Positions 48,267-56,435 of a stretch of 64,000 nucleotides of DNA are shown here, piece by piece. The stretch comes from Ignavibacteria bacterium (GTDB taxonomy: Bacteria; Bacteroidota; Ignavibacteria; Tepidaquicellales; OLB5): NCBI GenBank assembly GCA_020852705.1, contig JADZAP010000044.1:1-64000 (forward strand), read 5' to 3'. The position numbers and the translations under genes were made by a program. The first letter of the stretch is position 1. Each line of letters opens with the position of its first letter. The notes under the pieces are model-generated. The model searched no databases and was not told where the DNA came from. It worked only from the letters and a program-made list of their open reading frames with translations.

Positions 48267-48286
48267 GTATGACCAGAGTATGACCA
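48267..48286. repeat. Paired arm-type direct repeats (copy 1)
   Basis: GTATGACCA-GA-GTATGACCA, exact 9-bp direct repeats 2 bp apart. They start 146 bp from the tRNA fragment end at 48121. The equivalent at 56301-56320 has the same offset. They are candidate integrase arm-binding sites. Confidence 0.6.
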
Positions 48287-48294
48287 ACTCAGAG

Positions 48295-48903
48295 TCATTT
48301 TTTTCCGTATTTTCTTGGAAAATATAATTTTCCAGCTTGCCATAAATACTTATCAATTTCTTTTAGGTCATATGGGAGTTCATAAAAGTCTCTAAATCGA
48401 AGTAGAATCTTCTTAAAGCGTTCAAAGACTTTTAAATCTTCTTTAGTGAATTCATCAAATTGATCTTTATTTTGAAAATATATGAGCATTTTTTCTACAA
48501 ATGAATCATAAATTGGATAGGAAGTTGGTTTATGATGACTACAATATTTTGTTGCAAAGGAATAAAAATTCTTAATTACACCTCCATTCATTTTTACTTC
48601 TGCAATAGAGTTTACAATGTTCAAATCCCCATTGTGTAGGTAGTTATCTATTTTAAGATTTACTATATGTTTTGCGACAGTAAATGGAGAAAAAATATTT
48701 GTGCTGTAAAAATCATTTAATGAGCATACTTTAATCAATACATCATCCAAATCTTCATTAAGCGGGTAAGTGCTTGTAAACAGTTTTTTAAGGCTGCTCT
48801 CTTGCAAGGTATAGTTCTCAAGTGAATTCCAAAGTTTCAGATATTTCTCAACTTCTTTTTGTGAAGGGTTTTCTATATGTAATTTTTGAAACTTTTTTTC
48901 CAT
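48295..48903 (-). CDS. Hypothetical protein of the restriction island
   Basis: I do not recognise a confident family for this 202-residue protein. It is helical, with WNSLENYTLQESSLKKLF, a central YSFATKYCSHHKPTSYPIYDSFVEKML, and DLKEIDKYLWQAGKLYF near the end. The central His/Cys-rich segment followed by PIYDS is reminiscent of helix-hairpin-helix glycosylase-like proteins found near defence genes, but that is only a resemblance. It is the last gene of the mod-res-ATPase operon, 48 bp after the ATPase gene, and ends next to the island's arm-type repeats. Confidence 0.6.
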   Translation of the reverse strand: MEKKFQKLHIENPSQKEVEKYLKLWNSLENYTLQESSLKKLFTSTYPLNEDLDDVLIKVCSLNDFYSTNIFSPFTVAKHIVNLKIDNYLHNGDLNIVNSIAEVKMNGGVIKNFYSFATKYCSHHKPTSYPIYDSFVEKMLIYFQNKDQFDEFTKEDLKVFERFKKILLRFRDFYELPYDLKEIDKYLWQAGKLYFPRKYGKK

Positions 48904-48951
48904 TCGAGTTACTTTATCAATATGGGGAGCCTTTGAACAACCCCCCAGGAT

Positions 48952-51927
48952 TTAAAATTTACTTTTTATGGAAGACTGATATACTTTTTTTCTATTTCCA
49001 AAAGCTTTTTCTCCGCCTTCTAAAATTTGGCAAACCTGTTCAATAACTCCATCTTCTAGTTCATCAACAGGTATATCAGGTATATGTTCAGCCTGATTTT
49101 CAAGCGAACCTGTACAATAAGACAATCTAGGACTTATATTCCCATCATATTTTGCAATTATAATTTGTTCTGAATCGGTATTAACAACTAAATTAGGATT
49201 ATGAGTAACTATAATTATTTGCCTATATTTCTTTCGCTCTCTAAAATAATCAATTAGATCTTTATACACGGACAAATTATCTAAATTTTCTTCAGGCTGG
49301 TCTATAATTAAAGGACGATAGTCGCCTTTATCTATTTCAAGGTATAGCATAAGAAGGATTATTCCTTTTTGTCCGGGAGATAGTACATACAAATCATTGT
49401 TATCAAATTTGATAGATGATGCTATCTCGAATTTTGAGGCATCAAATAACCAATTAAAAAAATCTTCAAGATTATAATTTTCTCTTAATTGATCCGCAAT
49501 TTTTATTGTCTTTCCATCTAATTCAGTAAATTGATTACAAATTTTATTTAACTCCGTTTCAATTACTTTTTTATCAAAATCATTCCGTTCTACCTCATCC
49601 CAAAAAGATGATAATGCTGTTTCTAAATTCTTCAGTTCTTTAAAATTTCCTTTTCTAGTTCTATCTATTATATCTAAACCACTTCTAGCATGTTGGTCAA
49701 TTTGATAAACAATTTTAGCTTCAAATTTTAATTTTTTATCAGTATCAGTGCCTTGAAGAAGTGAATCTTGTAGAGGTTTATAAATTTGTTCCATTGCATT
49801 TTTTTCTCTTCCTAGAATCTCAAAAAAAGAAACATAACACGCCATACGTTCAGTTTCCAATGTTTCTCTTTCTGTAGTGGAATTGTCTTTGATTTTAGTT
49901 ATTTCCTTTTCTAACGAATCAATTTGAGTTTCCAGGTCTCGTATAGTTTTCTTTTGTTGTTGATATTTCATTTTCACAGATTCGTAAGCCTTTGTTTGTT
50001 TTTGCTTCGTTTCTATACCCCCATTCAAAGATGTCAAATTGTCGAAACTTAATTTATCAACTTCTACATTTATGATTGTAGACGTTTCTGCTTTTGTCCC
50101 TTCACGCAAAGTTTTAATTGTTTGCGAAAAAGTATCTTTCTTTTCTTTAAGAACTGTACTAATTCCAGTTTCATTTAGGTTTACTTTAAATACAGAATTA
50201 TCTGTAATACCTAATTTTTGTAATTCTGGCAGCAAGCCATTTTCAAAAGATTCAATTTGAGATTTGAATATTTTTATTTTTGTTTCAATTTCGGAAATTG
50301 TATTTAATTTTGATTGAACTTCAATGATTTTGTCGTCAAATAACTTTTTCTCATCTAATAATTTTGCAAGTTCTTCTTGTCCAGCCTTATCTTCAGGAGG
50401 CAAGGTAGGAAGTGATTCGTTTAATTTTTTTAATTCTTTTTTACGAGTCTCAAGCTTTTTTTCTTTTTCAGGTAAATCTCCAATTAACTTTGTAAGAACT
50501 TGAATTTTCTTATTTAATTCTTCGATCTTTTTTACAGATTGATCTTTTTCAAATTGAAAGTCAACTAAAAGTTGAGACCTCAATTCATCAAAATTTGATG
50601 CTCCCATTCGTTCTGTATCATCCAAAGCTTGAAAGATTACATTTTCAATTTGTTTTTGTAGTTTTGCGCTATTTTTATGAGAACATAATTCTTCAACTAC
50701 TCCTTGCGGTAAATATCTTACTAGACCATGATCCTCCTCTAAATTCCCGACTGTGAATTTTGTCTGTGTGGCATCTGCCCATTCTAATTCAATCTCTGTT
50801 CCTTCAATAGATTGTTTGTGTTTAGTTGCTTTTTTTAAAAATGCATCTTCGCTAGGGTCTTTACTACCAGCGCCAAAGGCTATGGCTTCAGCTAAGGCTG
50901 ATTTACCTGACCCTCGACCTCCAATTATTGAAATAAGATCGCGATTTAATTCCAATTCAAAATCTTTTTCGAACCAATCATTCGAATTAGCTACTTTTAT
51001 TTTTGATATTATTTTATGCTCATGCTTTAAATTTGGTGGAGTATTTCCTATATATACCCTTCCAACAGGTTCATTCATAACCTGCTTCAAACCGGCAAAA
51101 GTTGGATCAGCTTTTAACCAAAGCAAAGTTTTTCCTATACGGTCTAATTCGTGTGCATCCGAAGAATGAAAGACTATACTGTTAAGATTATTAACTTCTA
51201 AATCATTCCTATTTTGTTCAATTTTTGCAGGATCGTCTAAACTGGTTAGACAAAAATTCGCTTCGTTTATTAACGTTCTCTTTTCAGCAGCTGACTGATC
51301 CCATCTCGATTGATCCCATTCTGAATAACCAATAGCTATGACGAATTTTCCTTTAAAACAATCTTTTTCTAGCAAGCCTTCAATTTCATCACGTTTATAA
51401 GTGATATTTCCAAATCCTACTTCCAAATCTGATTTACTTTGAACTGAGTTATCACTTGGTGCAGATGCTTTTATTTGTTTGCCCAATTCTGCTAACGAAC
51501 GAAGAGTTGGAGTTTTATTCCAAACAGCATTATCCGTTATTTTATAAGCGTTTGATAAACAATTAAGCAATTGATCCCTTATATCTTGAATACTAACAGT
51601 CGGGTCAAAAAGGACGTGAAAATTATGTCGTTTTGTGTGATGCGCAGTTCCGCTAAATGTATTTAGACGAAATTCTATGTTTGGAATTATTAATTCAATA
51701 TTTGGAATCTCTGCTCTTCTTTGCAAAATTTTTTCATAACCATCAATGAAAAGATAATCTGTTACTCCAATTACTTTTATCTCAGGAGGAAGGCTAGCAA
51801 TTTTTACAATAAAATTGTCCCAAGCGGTATCATTATCACCTCCGAAATCTTGTATAATGGATTTTGGAGTATGGATATGTAAATCCCACTTCCTCCACTC
51901 AGAACCTTCTGGATATTTATTGCTCAT
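48952..51927 (-). CDS. PHP-domain/SMC-like ATPase, TrlF-like
   Basis: The 991-residue protein joins two functions. The N-terminal PHP-like domain (1 to about 290) has KWDLHIHT (His17, His19), GVTDY, IPNIEFRL and the terminal HSSDAHELDRIG, which are metal ligands of PHP phosphoesterases or nucleases. The C-terminal part is an SMC/Rad50-type ATPase: Walker A IIGGRGSGKSALAEAIA (GGRGSGKS, 336-343), about 350 residues of Glu/Lys-rich coiled coil, signature LSPGQKGIILLMLY, Walker B PLIIDQPEENLD and switch His in VTHNPNLVV. The architecture matches proteins named TrlF-family AAA-like ATPases. The start overlaps the end of res by one base, so it is co-translated with the type III system and probably acts in phage defence. 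Confidence 0.88.
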   Translation of the reverse strand: MSNKYPEGSEWRKWDLHIHTPKSIIQDFGGDNDTAWDNFIVKIASLPPEIKVIGVTDYLFIDGYEKILQRRAEIPNIELIIPNIEFRLNTFSGTAHHTKRHNFHVLFDPTVSIQDIRDQLLNCLSNAYKITDNAVWNKTPTLRSLAELGKQIKASAPSDNSVQSKSDLEVGFGNITYKRDEIEGLLEKDCFKGKFVIAIGYSEWDQSRWDQSAAEKRTLINEANFCLTSLDDPAKIEQNRNDLEVNNLNSIVFHSSDAHELDRIGKTLLWLKADPTFAGLKQVMNEPVGRVYIGNTPPNLKHEHKIISKIKVANSNDWFEKDFELELNRDLISIIGGRGSGKSALAEAIAFGAGSKDPSEDAFLKKATKHKQSIEGTEIELEWADATQTKFTVGNLEEDHGLVRYLPQGVVEELCSHKNSAKLQKQIENVIFQALDDTERMGASNFDELRSQLLVDFQFEKDQSVKKIEELNKKIQVLTKLIGDLPEKEKKLETRKKELKKLNESLPTLPPEDKAGQEELAKLLDEKKLFDDKIIEVQSKLNTISEIETKIKIFKSQIESFENGLLPELQKLGITDNSVFKVNLNETGISTVLKEKKDTFSQTIKTLREGTKAETSTIINVEVDKLSFDNLTSLNGGIETKQKQTKAYESVKMKYQQQKKTIRDLETQIDSLEKEITKIKDNSTTERETLETERMACYVSFFEILGREKNAMEQIYKPLQDSLLQGTDTDKKLKFEAKIVYQIDQHARSGLDIIDRTRKGNFKELKNLETALSSFWDEVERNDFDKKVIETELNKICNQFTELDGKTIKIADQLRENYNLEDFFNWLFDASKFEIASSIKFDNNDLYVLSPGQKGIILLMLYLEIDKGDYRPLIIDQPEENLDNLSVYKDLIDYFRERKKYRQIIIVTHNPNLVVNTDSEQIIIAKYDGNISPRLSYCTGSLENQAEHIPDIPVDELEDGVIEQVCQILEGGEKAFGNRKKVYQSSIKSKF

Positions 51928-54194
51928 TATAAAGTCCTTATCTGTTTTAAAGTTTCTTCAATATTCCGATTGTGGACCAAAAAGAAATGCAGCTTATTTT
52001 TGCCTAGCTTAGCCCACAGATTTCCAATTTCATTTTTATATCCGGTATCTTCATTACTTACCCGGTCTTCGCCTTTCCATTCAAGGGCTATAATAACCCC
52101 CTTTTTTGTTATAGCTATAAAGTCAGGATAAAATTTATTCTTTTTCCAGCCTTGAATATAAAATGGGTCTAGTTTCTCTCGATTTCTTACCCAAAATTTA
52201 ATATTTGGCAATGTATCTAGGTCAAGGCGCTGCAAGAATGATAATTCCTCTCCGTTTAATTTATCTACCTTAGCGTAATAATTTTTATTGAACTCCTGAG
52301 GAATACTTTTTTTCAAAGTAATTGTACCCGGGAATGGATCAAATTGTTTTAGAGTAATTTTCTTTTTCTTAAGAGATGTCTCAAATTGAGATTTTGAATA
52401 ATTTTCTAGTATTGCATGAATTACCTCATTAATTTTATCGCAAAGTACAAATCTATTTACGGATAATTCAGATAATGTATGTTTCTTAAGCTGATATTCT
52501 ATAGCTTTATCTATGAATGCAACTTTGTCAGATTTTTCAATCAAAGGGAATCTCAATTTCTTATCTAGCCACTGTACTAATTCTTTCTTAGTATAGTTTT
52601 TATCTGAATATTGAAGCCGTAGAAACATTTGTGTTCCACGAGTCCACTCGTCATCTTTTTTAATATTTATAATTGCCCGACCGTCATTATCATAGTGCAC
52701 CTGAAATTCAAATTTATGATCCTGTGATGCTAATTCGAAATCGTCACCAATCAAATCTTCAAAAGTTAATTTCTCATTATCTAATGACATCATCGGAACT
52801 TTCAAAACATCTGTAAAGGACTTTTTAGCTTCTAATTCATACTTATCATCCTTCTTATCACTACTGATAATATCAGCTTTGCTATAGCCATTGCTTTCAA
52901 GCCCTGTAATGATTTGATTAGCTGCTTCATTGAAATTTCTAGCAGATGCAAACACATAACTTCTATTGAAATCCTCATTATCTTTTTTCTTTGCGTTAGG
53001 CAAACGAATTATACGACCAATAATCTGCTCAACGGCAATTTTAGCTCCAAGATTAGCTACAGACACTAAAATATAAGCAAACGAGCAGTCCCATCCTTCT
53101 GCTAAGGCATTTACTGTGATGATGTATCTGATTTTGCATTTATCGCTAAATAAATCTATGCCATCCAATTGGTTAGTATCAGAGGTTTTTATGGCTATTT
53201 CTGATTCATCAATTTTGTGTTCTAATAAAAATTCTTTTATTCGTTCAACGGTTATGCTTTGTCCGTCTTTTGTTTTTGGCTGAGCTTGTAAAAGGGCAAT
53301 TGGTCTAATGTATTCGTTTTTTAACTTCTTTGCATTTTTTTCTAAGTCATTTCGCTTTTCAATTCCACGCAAAAGTGAATTCTGCCATTGATTAGCACTT
53401 TCCAATACAATTGGAATTTTAACCATTTGCTCATCTTTAAGCTCTGAGGCATGAATTTCTACCAATACATTACTATTATCTCTAGGAGTGGCTGTGTATT
53501 CAATGATAAAGCTAGGATTTAGATCATTGAGAAAGTCTATTGAAAGTTTTGTGGCGGTTTTGTGCCCCTCATCTATGACAACCAGGGGATTATGCAGCCT
53601 GACGACATTGGCTAGTGAGTTTATAACAGTGTTTTCGCTATCCCGTTCAAGAAACTCATATTCCCCGATGTTTTCAAAATGGGTTAGTAATTCGCCATTT
53701 TCTTGATAGACCTTATATTTGTTTTGTAATTTCTTTTCTTTTCTAAATGCTTCAAGGCTAGCAATAATTATGCAAAGATTATTGCTTACATCTTCTTTCC
53801 TGATTTGCAGGGCTTCTTCGTTAGAAAAAATCTTTATATTGTTATCAAATTTCTCATCTAGAATTCGGCGATGCCAGTCTTTTCTGTCTTTTAATTTCTT
53901 AAGGGTTTGGGTTTTGATAGCCTCGGAAGGAGTAAACCAAAGAATAATTCCTTTATCCAGTTTATTCTGCAAGGCTTTACTCATTATTGTTTCAACTGCA
54001 TGACAAGCAACAAGAGTTTTGCCACCACCGGTTGGGATTTTAATACAGATAAATGGTATAGTACCGAAGGCTTCCGCTTTATAGGGAGTTTCGGTAATTC
54101 CCATAAAGGCATACTTCAAGCCGGCTTTCTTTAATTCCTTTAGGAATTCATCTAGCGTTTCTAAAGTGGTTTTTTGATACTTTTTTAGATCCAT
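51927..54194 (-). CDS. Type III restriction enzyme, Res subunit
   Basis: The 755-residue protein is an SF2 translocase with Walker A KIPTGGGKTLVACHAVE (PTGGGKT, 54-60), Walker B VVIDEGHKTATKL, motif III-like IEYTATPRDNSN and motif VI-like QIIGRIIRLPN. A C-terminal PD-(D/E)xK nuclease is visible as FYPDFIAITKKGVIIALEWKG. It is shorter than many Res proteins (often above 900 residues), yet all domains are present. With Mod it should cut DNA at pairs of unmethylated, oppositely oriented sites after ATP-driven communication along the DNA. It starts 4 bp after mod. Confidence 0.92.
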   Translation of the reverse strand: MDLKKYQKTTLETLDEFLKELKKAGLKYAFMGITETPYKAEAFGTIPFICIKIPTGGGKTLVACHAVETIMSKALQNKLDKGIILWFTPSEAIKTQTLKKLKDRKDWHRRILDEKFDNNIKIFSNEEALQIRKEDVSNNLCIIIASLEAFRKEKKLQNKYKVYQENGELLTHFENIGEYEFLERDSENTVINSLANVVRLHNPLVVIDEGHKTATKLSIDFLNDLNPSFIIEYTATPRDNSNVLVEIHASELKDEQMVKIPIVLESANQWQNSLLRGIEKRNDLEKNAKKLKNEYIRPIALLQAQPKTKDGQSITVERIKEFLLEHKIDESEIAIKTSDTNQLDGIDLFSDKCKIRYIITVNALAEGWDCSFAYILVSVANLGAKIAVEQIIGRIIRLPNAKKKDNEDFNRSYVFASARNFNEAANQIITGLESNGYSKADIISSDKKDDKYELEAKKSFTDVLKVPMMSLDNEKLTFEDLIGDDFELASQDHKFEFQVHYDNDGRAIINIKKDDEWTRGTQMFLRLQYSDKNYTKKELVQWLDKKLRFPLIEKSDKVAFIDKAIEYQLKKHTLSELSVNRFVLCDKINEVIHAILENYSKSQFETSLKKKKITLKQFDPFPGTITLKKSIPQEFNKNYYAKVDKLNGEELSFLQRLDLDTLPNIKFWVRNREKLDPFYIQGWKKNKFYPDFIAITKKGVIIALEWKGEDRVSNEDTGYKNEIGNLWAKLGKNKLHFFLVHNRNIEETLKQIRTL

Positions 54195-54198
54195 ATTT

Positions 54199-55737
54199 TT
54201 AGTATACCTTTACCTCGTAAGGTATTTGTTTAAAAACAATATTGAATTTTGAAAGCGTCATATCATCAATCAAGCAACGATCAGCGTATATTACTTTTTT
54301 GTTATTATTCTTTTTAATTCTCTTTAAGAATGATTTTCTTAAATCATTCTTATTTTTCTCTTTGTAAATTAGATAGTATTCTGTACCTGAAAGCTCGCCG
54401 ATAAAGTTATCCTTAGCCTTTTTAAAATCAAGATTCCTTTGCGTTTCAGTGAAATAAATATATGAAGCAAATTCCTTAAAATCGCAACTAGACTCTATGT
54501 GACCATTTTCATCAAACAATGTTTTATCTAATTCACAATATTCAAATCCTGCCTTGTATTTGTGCTTTTTAACTACTTTGCGTATTCTTCCTGCTGTTAT
54601 TTTCTTTGCTACTTTATCTTCAAGTTCAACCATAATAAACTTTCGATTTCCACCATCTTTATTCAATTCTAATACTGCGTGTCCGGTAGTTCCTGAACCT
54701 GCAAATGAATCGAGTATTATGGCATTTTGATCATTGAGTGTATTAAGTGAAATTAATTCTTTAATCAATGCTGACGGCTTCGGATAATCGAACACTTGTT
54801 TGCCAAAAATATCTTTTAATTCAATACTCCCATGTGCCGTTGTTTTTACAATCTCTGTATCAAGTATTGACGAATAGGCAGTATTAGTTTCAGAACCGCT
54901 TAAAATTTTTCTATATACTTCAATTCTACCATCTTTTTGTTTCTCAAAAGTGATCAAACCTTGATCCAATAATTCCTTAATTCTAATCTTGCTCATACGC
55001 CATCGGCCATCACTACCATCAGGTCTTATAGGAAAAACTTCACCATATTCTTTCGAAAATATTGGGAAATACATTGTCGGCCTATCTTCTCTTTTATCTC
55101 CTTGTCCCCATTGCCTTAATCTTTCTTTTGATTCTTTGCCTCTTATTCGTTTGTCAGTTTTAAATTTTACTAGATTTATATCTTTTGCATAAGCTACTAT
55201 ATATTCATGTAACTTTGCTGTTGTCTGTGATGTAGCTCCTTTCCCAAGTCTTGATTTCCAGATAAACGTTTCAATGTAATTTCTCTTTAAGAAAATATCA
55301 TTTAATATTTGTATAAAATTGGATAACTCGTTATCGTCAATTGATGCTAATATCACTCCATCTTCAGCAAGCAAATCTCTTAATAACTTTAAGCGAGGAT
55401 ACATCATACAGAGCCATTTATCATGGCGAGTAAGATCTTCAGATTCCCTGCCAACCACTTTCCCAAGCCACTGTTTGATTTTTGGCGAGTTCACTTTGTC
55501 GTTATAAATCCATTTTTCATTTCCGGTATTATAAGGTGGATCAATGTAGATACACTTAATCTTGCCGTAATAATAAGGCATTAAAGCCTTTAATGCTTCA
55601 AGGTTATCGCCATGTATTATGAGGTTTTGAGAATTATCTCCAACCGAAGCAGACTTTACCTTTCGCAATAACTTAAAAGGCACCTCCTTATCGTGGTTTA
55701 CAACTGCTTCTTTTCCAATCCAATTTAATGTTGGCAT
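54199..55737 (-). CDS. Type III DNA-methyltransferase, Mod subunit (N6-adenine, beta class)
   Basis: The 512-residue protein has catalytic motif IV DPPY at 66-69 (CIYIDPPYNTGNEKW) ahead of motif I DSFAGSGTTGHAVLELN (about residue 343), which is the beta-class order. The DPPY sequence predicts adenine N6 methylation. The section between (about 100-320) should hold the target-recognition domain. Mod recognises the site for both methylation and cleavage. It is the first gene of the operon; upstream is a 700-bp gap with the island end. No homopolymer tract for phase variation is visible inside the gene. Confidence 0.94.
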   Translation of the reverse strand: MPTLNWIGKEAVVNHDKEVPFKLLRKVKSASVGDNSQNLIIHGDNLEALKALMPYYYGKIKCIYIDPPYNTGNEKWIYNDKVNSPKIKQWLGKVVGRESEDLTRHDKWLCMMYPRLKLLRDLLAEDGVILASIDDNELSNFIQILNDIFLKRNYIETFIWKSRLGKGATSQTTAKLHEYIVAYAKDINLVKFKTDKRIRGKESKERLRQWGQGDKREDRPTMYFPIFSKEYGEVFPIRPDGSDGRWRMSKIRIKELLDQGLITFEKQKDGRIEVYRKILSGSETNTAYSSILDTEIVKTTAHGSIELKDIFGKQVFDYPKPSALIKELISLNTLNDQNAIILDSFAGSGTTGHAVLELNKDGGNRKFIMVELEDKVAKKITAGRIRKVVKKHKYKAGFEYCELDKTLFDENGHIESSCDFKEFASYIYFTETQRNLDFKKAKDNFIGELSGTEYYLIYKEKNKNDLRKSFLKRIKKNNNKKVIYADRCLIDDMTLSKFNIVFKQIPYEVKVY

Positions 55738-55878
55738 ACTTTAATCTATATTATCCTTTAATAAAAATACAATTTTGTAATTTCGTCAAGTCAGGGTTTA
55801 GTTTTCCAAACCTTGAAAAAACAATATAAGGAAAATCAATATGTTAATAAATATATAATCGAATATACCGGAAATTAT

Positions 55879-56055
55879 CTATAGTTTATCACACTTTGCA
55901 GATTGAATCCAATAATCAACATCCCATTTGACCTCAATAAATTGAGGCAAATGCTGCATTGTGTGGCTATTACGTCCCTTAACAAAATGAAGTTGTATGA
56001 AGAACTGCCATTTATAAATAAAAATTTCTAAATTAGGCTTATGTTCAATACTTAA
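55879..56055 (-). pseudogene. C-terminal gene remnant
   Basis: A clean 58-codon reading frame runs on the minus strand from just after a TAA to a TAG at 55879. Its residues look protein-like, for example KPNLEIFIYKWQFFIQLHF, then FVKGRNSHTMQHLPQF and KWDVDYWIQSAKCDKL. There is no start codon at its head; an internal ATG would give only about 28 residues. I cannot name the parent family. It may be the tail of a gene lost when the islands joined. Confidence 0.4.
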
Positions 56056-56102
56056 GTTTTATGATAAATCAAAAGCTCTATTTTAATTACCTGTTAAATC
56101 AG

Positions 56103-56132
56103 AAAGGGTTAGCAACTAATGCTAACCCTTTT
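56103..56132 (-). terminator. Terminator just past the tRNA-Ala fragment
   Basis: AAAGGGTTAGC (56103-56113) pairs with GCTAACCCTTT (56121-56131). On the minus strand it lies 23 bp after the tRNA 3' end, as tRNA terminators do, so it may be a carried-over native tRNA terminator. Confidence 0.75.
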
Positions 56133-56152
56133 AAATTTCTCTACTTACCTTT

Positions 56153-56209
56153 TGTGGAGCTAAGGAGGATCGAACTCCTGACCTCTTGAATGCCATTCAA
56201 AAACGAAAA
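56153..56209 (-). repeat. tRNA-Ala(GGC) 3' fragment, candidate att site (copy 2)
   Basis: Same anticodon arm, variable loop, T-arm and acceptor strand as copy 1. Here the T-stem is perfect (AGGAG with CTCCT). Differences from copy 1 are a C/T in the T-stem and one A in the run beyond the anticodon stem. The 5' half of a tRNA does not precede it, so it is not a complete gene. It marks the boundary between the restriction island and the prolyl-tRNA-synthetase/Thoeris island. Confidence 0.85.
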
Positions 56210-56300
56210 TCCACTTTTTTGTTATCTATACCAAAAATCAGCAATTTACGCTCTAATATTGTAGATTCTTTGGACACTTTTATGCTATTTTCTCTGAAAA

Positions 56301-56320
56301 GTGTAACCAGAGTGTAGCCA
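56301..56320. repeat. Paired arm-type direct repeats (copy 2)
   Basis: GTGTAACCA-GA-GTGTAGCCA, 9-bp repeats with one difference, 146 bp from the tRNA fragment end at 56155. The offset and layout equal those of copy 1 (48267-48286), so the two island ends share descent. Confidence 0.6.
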
Positions 56321-56435
56321 AGAATTGGAATTAAAACTAAAACAAGATGTAAATATAGCCAAAAATCTAAACATAATCAATCATCTAGAATACGTATAAA
56401 TAAAGGTAACAGCATTATTTTACTTTCTGGTTATG

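Larger units (their letters stand above)
48119..56209. mobile_element. Integrated island bounded by tRNA-Ala fragments
   Basis: The 8.1-kb stretch between the two same-orientation tRNA-Ala fragments carries only defence-type genes: a type III restriction-modification operon with two accessory genes. Just inside each fragment, at exactly 146 bp, lie paired arm-like repeats. No integrase is in the interval. Core ribosomal genes end 50 bp to its left. The boundaries are supported by sequence; mobility is inferred. Confidence 0.7.
55738..56435. other. Intergenic gap at the junction of two islands
   Basis: This 700-bp gap holds, left to right, the presumed mod promoter region, a short decayed gene (55879-56055), a terminator (56103-56132), the tRNA-Ala fragment (56153-56209), and arm-type repeats (56301-56320). 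No intact gene is visible in it. Small open frames across 56210-56330 (for example YTLVTLFREN on the minus strand) are too short to call. Confidence 0.6.
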
